From positions 1-55,316 of the forward strand of contig NZ_JWIF01000015.1 in assembly GCF_000812685.1 (NCBI RefSeq): DNA of 55,316 nucleotides, given 5' to 3'. This DNA is from Halocynthiibacter namhaensis. GTDB lineage: Bacteria > Pseudomonadota > Alphaproteobacteria > Rhodobacterales > Rhodobacteraceae. The position numbers and the translations under genes are program-made. Below, in pieces: positions 32,256 to 41,805 of the stretch (its first letter is position 1; each line of letters begins with the position of its first letter). The notes beneath the pieces are model-generated. The model ran no database searches, had not been told where the DNA came from, and was given only the letters and a program-made list of their open reading frames with translations.

Positions 32256-32739
32256 CTTAAACGTCCGCAGGTTACGACCTGCGGACTATGCGATCTGGCG
32301 CTATATCCGTCGCACAGCCCTAAAGGTAGATCCTGCACAATTTGACGAAACCTTACGGGGTTTCGACAAGACCTCAGATCATGAATTTCAGGTCGCGCTT
32401 GAACACAATACGATTTTTGCCGCGTATGACGAAGCCATCCCCGTCGCCATTGCAGGCAGCTACCCCGTAAGCGCCCCTCGTGATGGGAACGTCGTGCATA
32501 TTTTTGGTGTTTGGGTAAAGCCGCCTTACCGCGGGCGAAATTTGGCGCAAAGACTGATCGAGCACTGTATTCCCGATCACGCCCAGGCAGAGCTTTTGGT
32601 GCGGATTGACAATATGCCAGCGATCGACGCGTATCGGCGCATGGGGTTTCTGCAAGCCAACGCGCCTGCAGATGCCATATGTTATTGCGCAACAGACAAT
32701 GCCCCGGGGATTTACATGTTGCGACGCGCTGCCCCTTGA
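32245..32739 (+). CDS. GNAT-family N-acetyltransferase
   Basis: 164 residues from ATG 32245, overlapping the DUF2948 stop by 11 bases. The GNAT acetyl-CoA motif is seen in VHIFGVWVKPPYRGRNLAQRL (R-G-x-x-L-A pattern), followed by LLVRIDNMPAIDAYRRMGF. The substrate cannot be told. It is not a constant member of the murA-hisD neighbourhood and may be a later insertion. Confidence 0.8.
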   Translation: MPTDLNVRRLRPADYAIWRYIRRTALKVDPAQFDETLRGFDKTSDHEFQVALEHNTIFAAYDEAIPVAIAGSYPVSAPRDGNVVHIFGVWVKPPYRGRNLAQRLIEHCIPDHAQAELLVRIDNMPAIDAYRRMGFLQANAPADAICYCATDNAPGIYMLRRAAP

Positions 32740-32796
32740 GGGCCACGGCCCCACGCGGTATGGACGTAGCAACCAACACCACCGAGGCCTTGCGCA

Positions 32797-34101
32797 ATGC
32801 CGATTTTTTTGAACTCCTCCGATGACGACTTTGAAACCCGTTTCGCAGCGTTTCTCACCACAAAACGCGAAGATTCGCCGGAAGTGGATGATATTGTGCG
32901 TGACATCATTTCAGATGTGCGTGCGCGGGGTGACGAAGCGGTTCTTGAATTAACCGCCAAGTTTGATCGGCTACAATTGCGCGCGGATCAGTTGATGTTC
33001 ACCCCCGACGAGATCGCAGCGGAATGTGCGAAAGTCTCGGATGAAGAACGTGCGGCACTTGAATTGGCCGCGGAACGTATTCGTGCATATCATGTAAAAC
33101 AATTGCCGCAGGACGAAAGCTGGACGGATGAAACTGGCGCCACACTCGGCTGGCGCTGGGGCGCTGTCGACACGGCTGGTCTGTATGTGCCCGGCGGTTT
33201 AGCAAGCTACCCCTCCTCCGTCCTGATGAACGCCATTCCAGCAAAGGTCGCCGGTGTCGAAAACCTTGTGGTCACCGTCCCTACCCCAGACGGAATTATC
33301 AACCCGTTGGTCATATTGGCCGCAAAATTGTCCGGCGTCGATGTGATCGCGCGCGTCGGGGGGGCACAAGCCATTGCCGCGCTGGCCTATGGCACGGCGA
33401 CGATCCCCGCGGTGGACAAGATCACTGGGCCCGGAAATGCCTTCGTGGCGGCAGCCAAACGACGTGTATTTGGCAAAGTCGGAATCGATATGATCGCAGG
33501 TCCCAGCGAGATTCTGGTTATTGCCGATAAGAACAATGACCCAGATTGGATTGCGGTAGATCTACTAAGTCAGGCAGAACACGACAAAAGCGCCCAATCA
33601 ATCCTGATAACAGACGATCCCGACTTTGGGCGCGCAGTGACAGCGGCAGTGGAAAACCGCTTAGAAACACTTGAACGGCGTGCTATCGCGGGGCCAAGCT
33701 GGCGCGATTTTGGCGCTGTCATTACAGTCGACGACCTTGACAAGGCCACGCAACTGTCAGATCGCATCGCACCTGAACACCTAGAGTTATGCGTTGATGA
33801 CCCTGATACATTGGCCGGAAAAATCAAGCATGCAGGCGCGATATTCCTTGGGCGCTTCACCCCCGAAGCCATCGGTGACTATATTGGTGGGCCAAACCAT
33901 GTCTTGCCGACAGCGCGCTCTGCGCGATTTAGCTCAGGCTTGTCTGTGTTGGACTTCATGAAGCGCACCACACTTTCAAAGATGACACCGGGCGCGTTGT
34001 CCGCAATTGGCCCCGCCGCCGTGACCCTCGCCAACAGCGAAAGCCTAGAGGCCCATGGGCTTTCTATTGCATTACGCTTGAAACAACTGAACAGTGATTA
34101 A
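32797..34101 (+). CDS. hisD: Histidinol dehydrogenase
   Basis: 434 residues. Oxidises L-histidinol to L-histidine with NAD+, the last step of histidine synthesis; zinc enzyme. Marks are [24 protein letters not shown], the zinc/catalytic region [14 protein letters not shown] and GGPNHVLPT. The N-terminus starts [20 protein letters not shown], as in other Rhodobacterales. Confidence 0.97.
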   Translation: MPIFLNSSDDDFETRFAAFLTTKREDSPEVDDIVRDIISDVRARGDEAVLELTAKFDRLQLRADQLMFTPDEIAAECAKVSDEERAALELAAERIRAYHVKQLPQDESWTDETGATLGWRWGAVDTAGLYVPGGLASYPSSVLMNAIPAKVAGVENLVVTVPTPDGIINPLVILAAKLSGVDVIARVGGAQAIAALAYGTATIPAVDKITGPGNAFVAAAKRRVFGKVGIDMIAGPSEILVIADKNNDPDWIAVDLLSQAEHDKSAQSILITDDPDFGRAVTAAVENRLETLERRAIAGPSWRDFGAVITVDDLDKATQLSDRIAPEHLELCVDDPDTLAGKIKHAGAIFLGRFTPEAIGDYIGGPNHVLPTARSARFSSGLSVLDFMKRTTLSKMTPGALSAIGPAAVTLANSESLEAHGLSIALRLKQLNSD

Positions 34102-34104
34102 GTT

Positions 34105-34587
34105 ATGACAAATCGAATCTGCCACATTGAGATTGACGACAGCGGCCTTGCCGCTCCGACGCCGGAAATCGAACAAGAACGTAAAGTTGCTATTTTCGAC
34201 CTGCTCGAAGAGAACAGCTTCACCCTGCCCATCCGCGAGGACCGCGAAATTCCGGCCGGGCCCTATCGTATTTTGCTGGCGATCCGTGAACGCCGCTTGG
34301 TTTTTGAAGTTGCGACCGAAAATGAAACCAACATTGGTGAATTCCATCTGTCACTTGGGCCATTTCGCCAAGTGGTGAAGGATTACTTCCAAGTGTGCGA
34401 GAACTATTTCGACGCCGTTAAAACCCTACCACCAAGTAAGATCGAGGCCATCGACATGGCGCGACGCGGCATCCACAACGAAGGTGCAAACGTGCTTCAG
34501 GAACGTTTGGAAGGCAAGGCAGCTGTTGACAAAAACACTGCCCGCCGTCTTTTCACCCTGATCTGCGTCTTGCACTTCGGAGGCTGA
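34105..34587 (+). CDS. UPF0262 family protein
   Basis: 160 residues of UPF0262, an alphaproteobacterial family regularly between hisD and a low-molecular-weight phosphatase gene. Core: ICHIEIDDSGLAAPTPEIEQ, AGPYRILLAIRERRLVF and ARRGIHNEGA. Function unknown. Starts three bases after the hisD stop. Confidence 0.9.
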   Translation: MTNRICHIEIDDSGLAAPTPEIEQERKVAIFDLLEENSFTLPIREDREIPAGPYRILLAIRERRLVFEVATENETNIGEFHLSLGPFRQVVKDYFQVCENYFDAVKTLPPSKIEAIDMARRGIHNEGANVLQERLEGKAAVDKNTARRLFTLICVLHFGG

Positions 34588-34590
34588 TGC

Positions 34591-35049
34591 GTGGCAGAAG
34601 ACCTTCCCGGATCAATTCTGTTTTGTTGTGACTACAACGCCGTGCGGTCACCTATGGCCGAAGGGTTGATGAAAAAATACTATGGTTTTGAAACCTACGT
34701 TCAATCCGCAGGTGTGAAGAATGACCTCGAAATTGACGGGTTTTCTATTGCTGTTTGCGAAGAAATGGGCGTGGAAATTTCACGGCACAAATCGCGCAGC
34801 TTCGACGAGATGGAACAATGGGGCGACGATTTGTCTGGGTTTGACTTGGTTATAGCTTTGTCACCCGCCAGCCAGCGCCGGGCACTGGAGCTGACACGTT
34901 TCTATCATCTAGATGTCGAATATTGGCCGATCCTAGATCCAACGGGGTTGGGTGAAACGCGTGATGCCAAACTTGCATCCTATCGCCAAGCGCGTGACCA
35001 GATTAGTGAACGTTTGATCGCACGCTTTGGGGCGCCAAGCCCCAAGTAA
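34591..35049 (+). CDS. Low-molecular-weight protein-tyrosine-phosphatase-like protein
   Basis: 152 residues from a GTG. The phosphate-binding loop is CDYNAVRSP (C13-x5-R19-S20), close to the LMW-PTP signature; a late DPTG is in the place of the general-acid Asp loop. It may be a protein tyrosine phosphatase or an arsenate-reductase-like phosphatase; the host order (UPF0262 - LMWP - infA) is constant in this group. Confidence 0.87.
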   Translation: MAEDLPGSILFCCDYNAVRSPMAEGLMKKYYGFETYVQSAGVKNDLEIDGFSIAVCEEMGVEISRHKSRSFDEMEQWGDDLSGFDLVIALSPASQRRALELTRFYHLDVEYWPILDPTGLGETRDAKLASYRQARDQISERLIARFGAPSPK

Positions 35050-35056
35050 CATCATA

Positions 35057-35575
35057 CTACACAAGGCACGACCGAACGCCCATTTGGATCAAATCAGCGC
35101 CGCTGATCCTGTAAAACCCATCTAATCTCTGACGCCCTTCGCGCATGTACCACGATTTGATTGGTTCAGGGTAGTGATCTGCAATTACCTGCGACCAATA
35201 TTCAAAGTCAGTGTTGCTTAGCTGGCGACCGTGGAAGCTGGGGCCATGGAAGCCGAATGCCGTTTCTGGAGAAACGCAAGTGGCATCAAGAACAAGATAC
35301 ATTGTACAAGAGGACAAACAATGCTGTCCGCCAATTTGAACTTGCTGTCCACGTTCGCGGATCCCGGCGATTTCTCGCAATCTGTGGCGCACGTTGCCGC
35401 CGCTGTCATTCAGCACAAGCACAGGATCATCTTGTTGTTTATCAAACGCATTTGCGCCTGATGCCACAATCAACATCAACGTGAAGAGAACCGCTAATAA
35501 AACGGCACCTCTATTTTGAAATGTGTTGAACTTTCGCGGTTCAGCACGTGTTTCACTACCATATTTTTCGTTCAT
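35057..35575 (-). CDS. Exported Clp-fold-like periplasmic protein (COG3904-like)
   Basis: 172 residues on the minus strand. A membrane/signal segment (about 22-43: AVLLAVLFTLMLIVASGANA) with an Ala-x-Ala site is followed by about 130 residues. HCLSSCTMYLVL and CVSPETAFGFHGPS resemble the Ser-x-Cys region of periplasmic proteins with a ClpP/crotonase-like fold found in Rhodobacterales. Four Cys suggest disulfides. Its activity is not known. It is convergent with the phosphatase gene, eight bases between the stops. Confidence 0.65.
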   Translation of the reverse strand: MNEKYGSETRAEPRKFNTFQNRGAVLLAVLFTLMLIVASGANAFDKQQDDPVLVLNDSGGNVRHRLREIAGIRERGQQVQIGGQHCLSSCTMYLVLDATCVSPETAFGFHGPSFHGRQLSNTDFEYWSQVIADHYPEPIKSWYMREGRQRLDGFYRISGADLIQMGVRSCLV

Positions 35576-35832
35576 ATTTCACCCAAACCGACGCCCCCCG
35601 GCGACAGACCCCTCTCGTTTTCGACGTCTGATCATTCAGCCATCTTGGCACGATGAAACATAATCATCCTTAAGCTCTGGTTTATATTTTGAATTGAATC
35701 GCCCTGATTTACGTCGATTTTTTCCAAAAATTGAAACATGGCACCAAGAATCTGTGTCTGTTTTGATAGTTTTCTGCGTTTTTACATGATCTGGCCTTGA
35801 AATAACTCGCAAAGGCCGTCATCTAACAAGCG

Positions 35833-35854
35833 CCCGCGAAGTGTCGGGTTTTTT
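35833..35854 (+). terminator. Possible attenuator hairpin before infA
   Basis: CCCG, 8-base loop, CGGG, then TTTTTT, just upstream of the infA binding site. The 4-bp stem is weak, so a leader attenuator is only a possibility. Confidence 0.3.
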
Positions 35855-35868
35855 AGGACGGAGTCATC

Positions 35869-36087
35869 ATGGCCAAGGAAGAAATGCTCGAATTTCCAGG
35901 TGTTGTAACGGAACTCTTGCCGAATGCGACATTCCGGGTCGAGCTTGAAAACGGCCACGAGATCATCGCACATACGGCAGGTAAAATGCGCAAGAACCGT
36001 ATTCGTGTTCTGGCAGGCGATAAGGTACAGGTCGAAATGACCCCTTATGACCTGACCAAGGGTCGCATCAACTACCGCTTTAAGTAA
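35869..36087 (+). CDS. infA: Translation initiation factor IF-1
   Basis: 72 residues, the standard length. S1/OB-fold: [39 protein letters not shown] and [13 protein letters not shown] at the end. Binds the ribosomal A site during initiation. GGAG lies about nine bases before the ATG. maf follows four bases after the stop. Confidence 0.98.
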   Translation: MAKEEMLEFPGVVTELLPNATFRVELENGHEIIAHTAGKMRKNRIRVLAGDKVQVEMTPYDLTKGRINYRFK

Positions 36088-36091
36088 GCAC

Positions 36092-36667
36092 ATGAAGCTG
36101 ATCCTCGGGTCCGCCAGTCCGCGCCGCAGGGAACTGTTGGCGCAAATTGGCGTTGTTGCAGACGAAATTCGCCCGGCGGATATCGATGAAACACCTCGCA
36201 AGGCGGAATTGCCCCGCCCTTATGCCACCCGCTTGGCCCGTGAAAAGGCCGAAGCGATTAACATTGCCGCTGATGAAGTCGTGCTGTCCGCCGATACGAT
36301 TGTTGCGCTTGGCCGTCGTATTCTGGGCAAGCCTACGGATGAGGTCGAAGCACGTGAATATTTGCAGCTGCTATCGGGTCGTCGCCACCAAGTGACCACG
36401 GCAGTTGCTTTGCGCAAACATGACCGCATTTGGGAAGTCTCGACGACCACGGCTCTGCGCATGAAACGCCTGTCAAAAGCCGATATCGACGCCTATATCG
36501 CCACGGGTGAATGGGAAGGCAAAGCCGGTGCTTATGGCATTCAAGGTTATGCCGGGCGTTTTGTCCCTTGGATCAATGGATCATATACCGGCGTCGTCGG
36601 ATTGCCCTTAACGGAAACAGCTGGCTTGCTTACTGCGGCCGGACTGATGGAAGGAACATCACAATGA
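36092..36667 (+). CDS. maf: Maf/YhdE-family nucleoside triphosphate pyrophosphatase
   Basis: 191 residues. Hydrolyses non-canonical or pyrimidine NTPs to NMP and pyrophosphate. Marks: [12 protein letters not shown] at the N-terminus, the metal-binding [16 protein letters not shown], and the C-terminal [15 protein letters not shown] with the catalytic Asp equivalent earlier in the loop. Subgroup (dTTP/UTP or m7GTP) cannot be fixed by eye. Its stop overlaps the RNase start (ATGA). Confidence 0.93.
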   Translation: MKLILGSASPRRRELLAQIGVVADEIRPADIDETPRKAELPRPYATRLAREKAEAINIAADEVVLSADTIVALGRRILGKPTDEVEAREYLQLLSGRRHQVTTAVALRKHDRIWEVSTTTALRMKRLSKADIDAYIATGEWEGKAGAYGIQGYAGRFVPWINGSYTGVVGLPLTETAGLLTAAGLMEGTSQ

Positions 36668-37707
36668 ACGGTCGTATCGCTGTCCTTGGACACCTGAAGG
36701 ATCAAGCCGCTGCCGCCTTGATCGAAGACGGTAAACTTGTTGATTTTCTAATTGATATGCCAGGTGAAGGACTGCGCCCTGGCGCCATTTGCCGTGCGAT
36801 TTGTGAGCGCCCCATCAAAGGCCAGGGCGGTATTTTTCTGAGATTGCCGAACAATGGAAAAGCCTATCTAAAACAAGCCAAAGGATATGCACCGGGCCAA
36901 ATCCTGTTGGTGCAGGTCACCGGTTTTGGTGAAGACGGTAAAGCGACCCCCGTTACCCCAAAAGTTCTATTCAAAAGCAAATATGCAATTGTAACGCCCG
37001 GCGCCCCCGGCTTAAACATATCCCGTTCCATTAAGGACGACGACTTGCGTGATGAGCTGATGGTCATCGCCCATGAAGAAATGGAAGGCTCTGACGCAGG
37101 CCTTATTTTGCGTTCGGCCTGTGTCGGCGCTGACAGCGAAGAAATCGCGGAAGATGTTGCAGCCATGCGCGCCATGGCCGACCAAGTGATGGCTGACGCG
37201 GACGGCACTGAGGCCGAGTTACTGATTGACGGCCCTGATGCACACCATCTCGCATGGCGCGAATGGGATGCCGCCAGTGTCGCGACGGATGATGAGGCTT
37301 TTGAAAACAACCAAGTTTATGACCTGTTGGAAGCCTTCACCTACGCCCGGGCCCCCCTATCTGGTGGCGGCCACATCTATGTCGAACCCACGCGTGCGCT
37401 TGTTGCGGTCGATGTGAACACTGGCGGGGATATGTCACTTGCGGCTGGCTTGAAGGCAAATCTCGCAATGATCAAAGAACTGCCGCGCCAACTGCGCATT
37501 CGCGGCCTTGGCGGCCAGATCACGCTTGACCTTGCTCCTATGCCGAAAAAAGATCGCAAGATGTTTGAACACAGTCTGCGGGCGACATTGCGCAAGGATA
37601 CGATCGATACTGTGTTGGCGGGATGGACACCTCTTGGCTGTTTTGAACTACAGCGCAAACGTGAACGTCTTGCCCTACGCGACTTATTGCCAAACGGTAT
37701 CTTCTGA
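36664..37707 (+). CDS. Ribonuclease E/G family protein (short form)
   Basis: 347 residues from ATG 36664, which overlaps the maf stop. Marks are the S1-like N-terminus ([42 protein letters not shown]), the catalytic metal region [14 protein letters not shown] and the [20 protein letters not shown] block. It is shorter than RNase G and has no visible Zn-link Cys pair, so it is the compact variant common beside maf and yacG in this group. Longer starts within maf (36511) are rejected. Confidence 0.88.
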   Translation: MNGRIAVLGHLKDQAAAALIEDGKLVDFLIDMPGEGLRPGAICRAICERPIKGQGGIFLRLPNNGKAYLKQAKGYAPGQILLVQVTGFGEDGKATPVTPKVLFKSKYAIVTPGAPGLNISRSIKDDDLRDELMVIAHEEMEGSDAGLILRSACVGADSEEIAEDVAAMRAMADQVMADADGTEAELLIDGPDAHHLAWREWDAASVATDDEAFENNQVYDLLEAFTYARAPLSGGGHIYVEPTRALVAVDVNTGGDMSLAAGLKANLAMIKELPRQLRIRGLGGQITLDLAPMPKKDRKMFEHSLRATLRKDTIDTVLAGWTPLGCFELQRKRERLALRDLLPNGIF

Positions 37708-37889
37708 TGGCTGCCCCCTGCCCCATTTGTCAAATTGCTTCCGACGAAAAATATCGGCCGTTTTGCTCAAAGCGCTGTGCAGACATTGATCTTGGGCGTT
37801 GGTTCGATGGGACCTACACGCTTGCGGATCAGGAAACCAGCCAAGACGATGTGGTGCCTGAAACGGAAACAGAACAAGCGCAACACTAA
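37707..37889 (+). CDS. yacG: DNA gyrase inhibitor YacG
   Basis: 60 residues. Zinc ligands C5, C8, C20 and C24 (CPIC...FCSKRC) and the following DLGRWFDGTY are the YacG signature. Inhibits gyrase by binding GyrB. Start overlaps the RNase stop by one base. The acidic tail is typical. Confidence 0.95.
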   Translation: MAAPCPICQIASDEKYRPFCSKRCADIDLGRWFDGTYTLADQETSQDDVVPETETEQAQH

Positions 37890-37931
37890 AGCAAACCGGG
37901 TGGGCCCGAAGGTGGCGTAGGTCGTCATTGT

Positions 37932-37960
37932 GGCTTGAGTTAGGTCTTCCAACTCAAGCC
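37932..37960. terminator. Bidirectional terminator between yacG and the OCD-family gene
   Basis: GGCTTGAGTT, 9-base loop, AACTCAAGCC: a perfect 10-bp stem between two convergent genes. It has no strong T-run on either side. Confidence 0.6.
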
Positions 37961-37970
37961 AGTTTCCCTT

Positions 37971-38933
37971 CTATATTTGACCTTCAGACAGAGCCAACTT
38001 CAAAACTGCCTGCGCCGCTGCAATGTCCTCAACGCCCAAACCAATGGATCGGAAAAATACCGGTGACCCGGGCTTGGGCAAGGGGGCCGCGTTGACAGCG
38101 AGCTCAGCCAAATCGCCTTGGATCTCAGTGCTGTTCCAGTCATGGCTTTCGGCAGCAATCACCATTTCCCCGGCAGTGCTTGGCGTTGTCGCCCGATAGT
38201 CGCAATACACCTGTGCCTTTGTGATCCAACTTGGGGCAACTTCATGCGCTCGGGCCACATTTGTGCTGATCGACGTGACAAGCGTATCTGTTCCAATAAC
38301 ACGTTCATCAATCACCGGCGTACCAGATGATGTGCAAAGCATCACCACATCTGCGCCGGTGGCAGCCTGTTCTGCACTGTTGGAGAATTGAACGTCGGGG
38401 GTCAAACCGCGCCATTCATCTTGGCGGTTGGCATCCGCGCCCAGTCCCGGCGAATAGACACAAACATTGGCCCAAGGACGCAATGCTTTGACATGTCGGT
38501 AATGCGCCTGAGCAACAGGCCCGGACCCAATAATCGCCAGTTCAGTCGCTTGCGCAGGTGCCAAAAGATCAACAGCCAACGCGGTGGTCCCTGCGGTGCG
38601 CTCTGTTGTCAGCTGGCCTGAATCACACAGCAATAAGGGCATCCCGGTTTCCATGGACATCAGCAACGTCCATGCCGTGATGATCGGCTTGCCTTCCGTG
38701 ACGATGTAGGGCGAAAGCTTGGCACCAAAGACGCCGGATTGTCCCTGCGCACCCATGTAGGTGATAAAGTCGCCGCGATCTTGTGGGAATAGCGTGACGG
38801 TTTGATCTGGTTGAACAGCTTGCTTTGCGCCCAGCTCTGCGAACATTCCGCGCAATTCCGCAGCAAGATCAATCTTCGATATGCAGGCAGATATTTGATC
38901 CGCGCCCAGAACGATTGGTGTTTTGACAGTCAT
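37971..38933 (-). CDS. Ornithine cyclodeaminase/mu-crystallin family reductase (copy 1)
   Basis: 320 residues. The family's NAD(P)-binding motif is ELAIIGSGPVAQAHYRHV, and the substrate region has FGAKLSPYIV and the TTERTAGTTALAVDLLA segment. Members include ornithine cyclodeaminase, delta1-pyrroline-2-carboxylate reductase, iminosuccinate reductase and EutC-like proteins, so the substrate is open. It is last in a minus-strand operon after an aminotransferase and a regulator, opposite a second OCD-family gene. Confidence 0.82.
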   Translation of the reverse strand: MTVKTPIVLGADQISACISKIDLAAELRGMFAELGAKQAVQPDQTVTLFPQDRGDFITYMGAQGQSGVFGAKLSPYIVTEGKPIITAWTLLMSMETGMPLLLCDSGQLTTERTAGTTALAVDLLAPAQATELAIIGSGPVAQAHYRHVKALRPWANVCVYSPGLGADANRQDEWRGLTPDVQFSNSAEQAATGADVVMLCTSSGTPVIDERVIGTDTLVTSISTNVARAHEVAPSWITKAQVYCDYRATTPSTAGEMVIAAESHDWNSTEIQGDLAELAVNAAPLPKPGSPVFFRSIGLGVEDIAAAQAVLKLALSEGQI

Positions 38934-38960
38934 AAGTATGCCTTCAATGTTTGATTTTAG

Positions 38961-39578
38961 TCATCCGGCGCTTGCCTTCAGATCATTATATATGGTCGCC
39001 CGGCTCACCCCCAGTAAACGCCCCACATAGGATGCGGCATTGCGTTCTGACAAAGCACCAGACGCTTCAAGGGCCATTAACAATTCGCGCCGGCTTGTGC
39101 GATTCAGTGCATCGGCGCGCACGCCCTGTTGGGCACACCAATCACTGACAAAGATATTCAACCGTTCATGCCAATCGTTCTGAAACAGCGCCTCTGGCTG
39201 GTCTTCAGAGGGTCGGCTGGGCATCAAGGCCCGCACCATTTGTTGTAGGTTTTGCAGGTCGGCTTGGTCGTGATTGATGCATAAAACGAATTCCGCGCCA
39301 CCTTGATTATTACGCATAACAACACTGATCGACCGAATAACACTGCCGTCCCAATTCACCTTTTCATATGGCCCAATTACAGTGTCACTGGGGCGGAAAT
39401 CGATCTCTTGCATATTGGATGGATCGCCCAACTTGCGTTGAGAATAAGCATTGGCAATATGGGCGATGGTTTCGGTGGACAGATCATGCACGACCACTTC
39501 AACTCGATCCCCCATCAGGTGAGGGATCGCATCTGCAAGGCTTATCGCATTGGACAAGGTTGCGGTCGACGTGTTCAT
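38961..39578 (-). CDS. YheO-like PAS / DauR-type helix-turn-helix regulator
   Basis: 205 residues. The N-terminal YheO-like PAS domain (about 10-115: IPHLMGDRVEVVVHDLS, IRSISVVMRNNQG) and the C-terminal DauR-like HTH (about 150-203: RRELLMALEASGALSERNAASYVGRLLGVSRATIYN) are clear. Relatives control D-amino-acid and other amino-acid catabolism. It lies between the aminotransferase and an OCD-family gene, so it is the likely local regulator of the divergent cluster. Confidence 0.88.
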   Translation of the reverse strand: MNTSTATLSNAISLADAIPHLMGDRVEVVVHDLSTETIAHIANAYSQRKLGDPSNMQEIDFRPSDTVIGPYEKVNWDGSVIRSISVVMRNNQGGAEFVLCINHDQADLQNLQQMVRALMPSRPSEDQPEALFQNDWHERLNIFVSDWCAQQGVRADALNRTSRRELLMALEASGALSERNAASYVGRLLGVSRATIYNDLKASAG

Positions 39579-39579
39579 A

Positions 39580-40719
39580 TCAACGTCCCTGTAGAATGTC
39601 TGCAGTCAGCGCATTGAGATGCACAAGCCCTTCCCGCAAATGGTCTTCCGGCAAAGCTGAGCTAAACCGAAAATGCCCCTCAACCCCGAAACGCGACCCA
39701 GGGATCAACAACAAGTTCTTCTCTCGAAGAAGGCGCATACACAAATCTTCCGATGAAATAGGCAGATCAAACCCCACAAACGACATGGCAGACGCTTCGG
39801 GTGGGACAACTGAAAACACACCCGGGTGCTGTGCAAGCCCTTCGGTTAAAACATCAAATCCCGTTCTGATCAATGCCTTCGCACGGATCTTCAACTTTGA
39901 CCTGGCAGGTTCCGCAAGCGCTTTGTCCGCAAGTTCCATTGATAGCATCGAACTGGCAATCGACGCATATTCATGCCGCCGCCAACACTGTGTTATGATC
40001 TCTTCCGGACCAACCAACCATCCAAGGCGCAAGCCAGGAAGCCCGTAAGCCTTTGACATAGAATTGACAATCAACACGCGATCATAGGTTCCCCAAAAAG
40101 ATGGCGTTTCAACATCGCCTTCGCGTTCCGTGCCGGCATAGACTTCATCCGCGACGATCCATGCGCCAACCGACGCAGCCGCCGCAATAATCTGGGCGCG
40201 ATCACCTGCGGTTAACACCCGGCCCGTCGGATTGTTCGGGTTCACCACATGTATAATTCGGGTTTTCTCATCAACGGCTTTTGCCAACGCATCCGTATCA
40301 ACACCCCAATCATTGGTTTCAATCAGATCAACCCAACGAACTTCATTCCCACGATTGGCCGCGTTGCCGGAAATTTGTTCATAGGTTGGACGGAAGCAAA
40401 CGATGTTGTCACCTGGTTCAAGCAGGGTGCTGGCCACCAATGTATTCGCTTCTGTCGCCCCGACTGTGATCATCACCCCTTCTGATGACGCCCCCGGATA
40501 GAATCCAGATATTGTATCTCGCAAAGACTGCTTTCCGTTCACCTGCGGATAATCAATCATGGTTTCCATCAGGGTCGGCATATCAATTTCGGCTAGATCA
40601 ACCAGCCCCTGAAATGACATCGGATGCACGCCACTTTCTGAGAAATTGAACTTCACGCCATGTTCCAACTCAGACAGAAACTGTTCGACCTTAAAAGGAT
40701 GGAAATCAGGGCTGAACAT
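39580..40719 (-). CDS. PLP-dependent aminotransferase (class I/II)
   Basis: 379 residues. PLP Lys in NSMSKAYGLPGLRLGW; the VVNPNNPTGRVLT and VADEVYAG motifs (Asn and Asp/Tyr PLP contacts) are present. The Arg near the end in HFRFSSALP binds the carboxylate. Substrate unknown. First gene of the minus-strand operon; its promoter region is shared with the divergent OCD-family gene. Confidence 0.9.
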   Translation of the reverse strand: MFSPDFHPFKVEQFLSELEHGVKFNFSESGVHPMSFQGLVDLAEIDMPTLMETMIDYPQVNGKQSLRDTISGFYPGASSEGVMITVGATEANTLVASTLLEPGDNIVCFRPTYEQISGNAANRGNEVRWVDLIETNDWGVDTDALAKAVDEKTRIIHVVNPNNPTGRVLTAGDRAQIIAAAASVGAWIVADEVYAGTEREGDVETPSFWGTYDRVLIVNSMSKAYGLPGLRLGWLVGPEEIITQCWRRHEYASIASSMLSMELADKALAEPARSKLKIRAKALIRTGFDVLTEGLAQHPGVFSVVPPEASAMSFVGFDLPISSEDLCMRLLREKNLLLIPGSRFGVEGHFRFSSALPEDHLREGLVHLNALTADILQGR

Positions 40720-40748
40720 GGGGTGTCCTTTCGCAGGAATTCAAGAAA

Positions 40749-40777
40749 TTGACAGATTTGTATAATTTAGATATTTT
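40749..40777 (+). promoter_or_regulatory. Sigma70-like promoter for the OCD/dehydratase operon
   Basis: TTGACA (40749-40754), a 17-base spacer and TATTTT (40772-40777), 39 bases before the start. An opposed pair, TTGATT (40788 to 40783) and TTATAC (40765 to 40760) with 17 bases between, could serve the aminotransferase operon. Confidence 0.5.
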
Positions 40778-40815
40778 AGTCCAATCAAATCGTCAAGACG
40801 GAATAAATTCACTTT

Positions 40816-41805
40816 ATGACAAAGACACCCATGCAACTTTCCCGAAATGAAATTTTGGACCTGTTTGACCTATCAGCTGGGGCAGACGCCATACGCAACG
40901 CCTATATCGCACAGTCTCAGGACACTGTTGAATCGCCTGATGTGACATATTTGGGGTTTCCAAGCGCACGTGGCGATTGCCACGTGAAATCTGGTTTTAT
41001 CCATGGGACGGAGGGCTTCGCGGTCAAAGTCGCGACCGGCTTTTACGACAACCCCGCACACGGCTTGCCAAGCTCAAACGGCTTGGTTCTATTGTTAAGC
41101 TCAGAGACGGGCCAATCCCTTGCAATACTTCAAGATGACGGCTGGTTGACCGACATCCGCACAGGACTGGGCGGTGCGGTTGCGACCATGGCCTTAGCGC
41201 AACCCAATTTTTCGAAAGTGCTTGTGGTCGGCGGCGGCACGCAGGCACGACACCAAGCGCAATGTCTGCATTTTCTGGCGAAACCCCAGAACATAGAATT
41301 CACGTTCTGGGCCCGCAACTTCGACCAAGCCAAACAACTGTCGTCCGAGATCGCTTTGACTGGCTTAGATACCCGACCAACGGACGACCTAAAAGAAGCC
41401 TGTTCTCAAAGCGATGTGATCATCACCACGACCCCATCCACAAGCCACTTGATCCATGCAGATTGGATCCGCCCAGGCACACATATCACAGCAATCGGTG
41501 CTGACAGCCCCGGCAAACAAGAACTAGACGTTGATTTGATCAAGCGGGCCGACCTGCATGTGTGTGATGCTTTATCACAGTCGCTAGATCACGGTGAATT
41601 CCAGTCGGCACATCGCGCCGGATTTCTGTCTGAAAAGAACACCACTGAACTGGGACACATTCTTGGGCGTACACATCCTGGGCGCATCAATGACGCCGAC
41701 ATTACAATTGCGGATTTAACCGGGCTTGCCGTTCAAGATGCCGCCGCCGCATTAACCGTCTATCGCGCTGCCTTGGCGGCTCAAGATACGAAAGCCTCAT
41801 CATGA
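40816..41805 (+). CDS. Ornithine cyclodeaminase/mu-crystallin family reductase (copy 2)
   Basis: 329 residues. NAD(P)-binding motif VLVVGGGTQARHQAQCL; substrate-side Lys in GFAVKVATGFYDNPAHGLPSS, and LTDIRTGLGGAVATMALAQP. The ADITIADLTGLAVQDAAAA block near the end is typical of EutC, iminosuccinate-reductase and pyrroline-carboxylate-reductase branches. Translationally coupled (ATGA) to a threonine-dehydratase-like gene: one enzyme could make an imine or enamine that the other reduces. This mirrors eutB/eutC and bhcB/bhcD pairs, but the substrate is not proven. Confidence 0.83.
   Translation: MTKTPMQLSRNEILDLFDLSAGADAIRNAYIAQSQDTVESPDVTYLGFPSARGDCHVKSGFIHGTEGFAVKVATGFYDNPAHGLPSSNGLVLLLSSETGQSLAILQDDGWLTDIRTGLGGAVATMALAQPNFSKVLVVGGGTQARHQAQCLHFLAKPQNIEFTFWARNFDQAKQLSSEIALTGLDTRPTDDLKEACSQSDVIITTTPSTSHLIHADWIRPGTHITAIGADSPGKQELDVDLIKRADLHVCDALSQSLDHGEFQSAHRAGFLSEKNTTELGHILGRTHPGRINDADITIADLTGLAVQDAAAALTVYRAALAAQDTKASS

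Noticed and set aside
36511-36663. Longer N-terminus for the RNase E/G gene
   Set aside because: These codons lie inside maf in another frame. ATG 36664 overlaps the maf stop as ATGA and begins the family's normal N-terminus.
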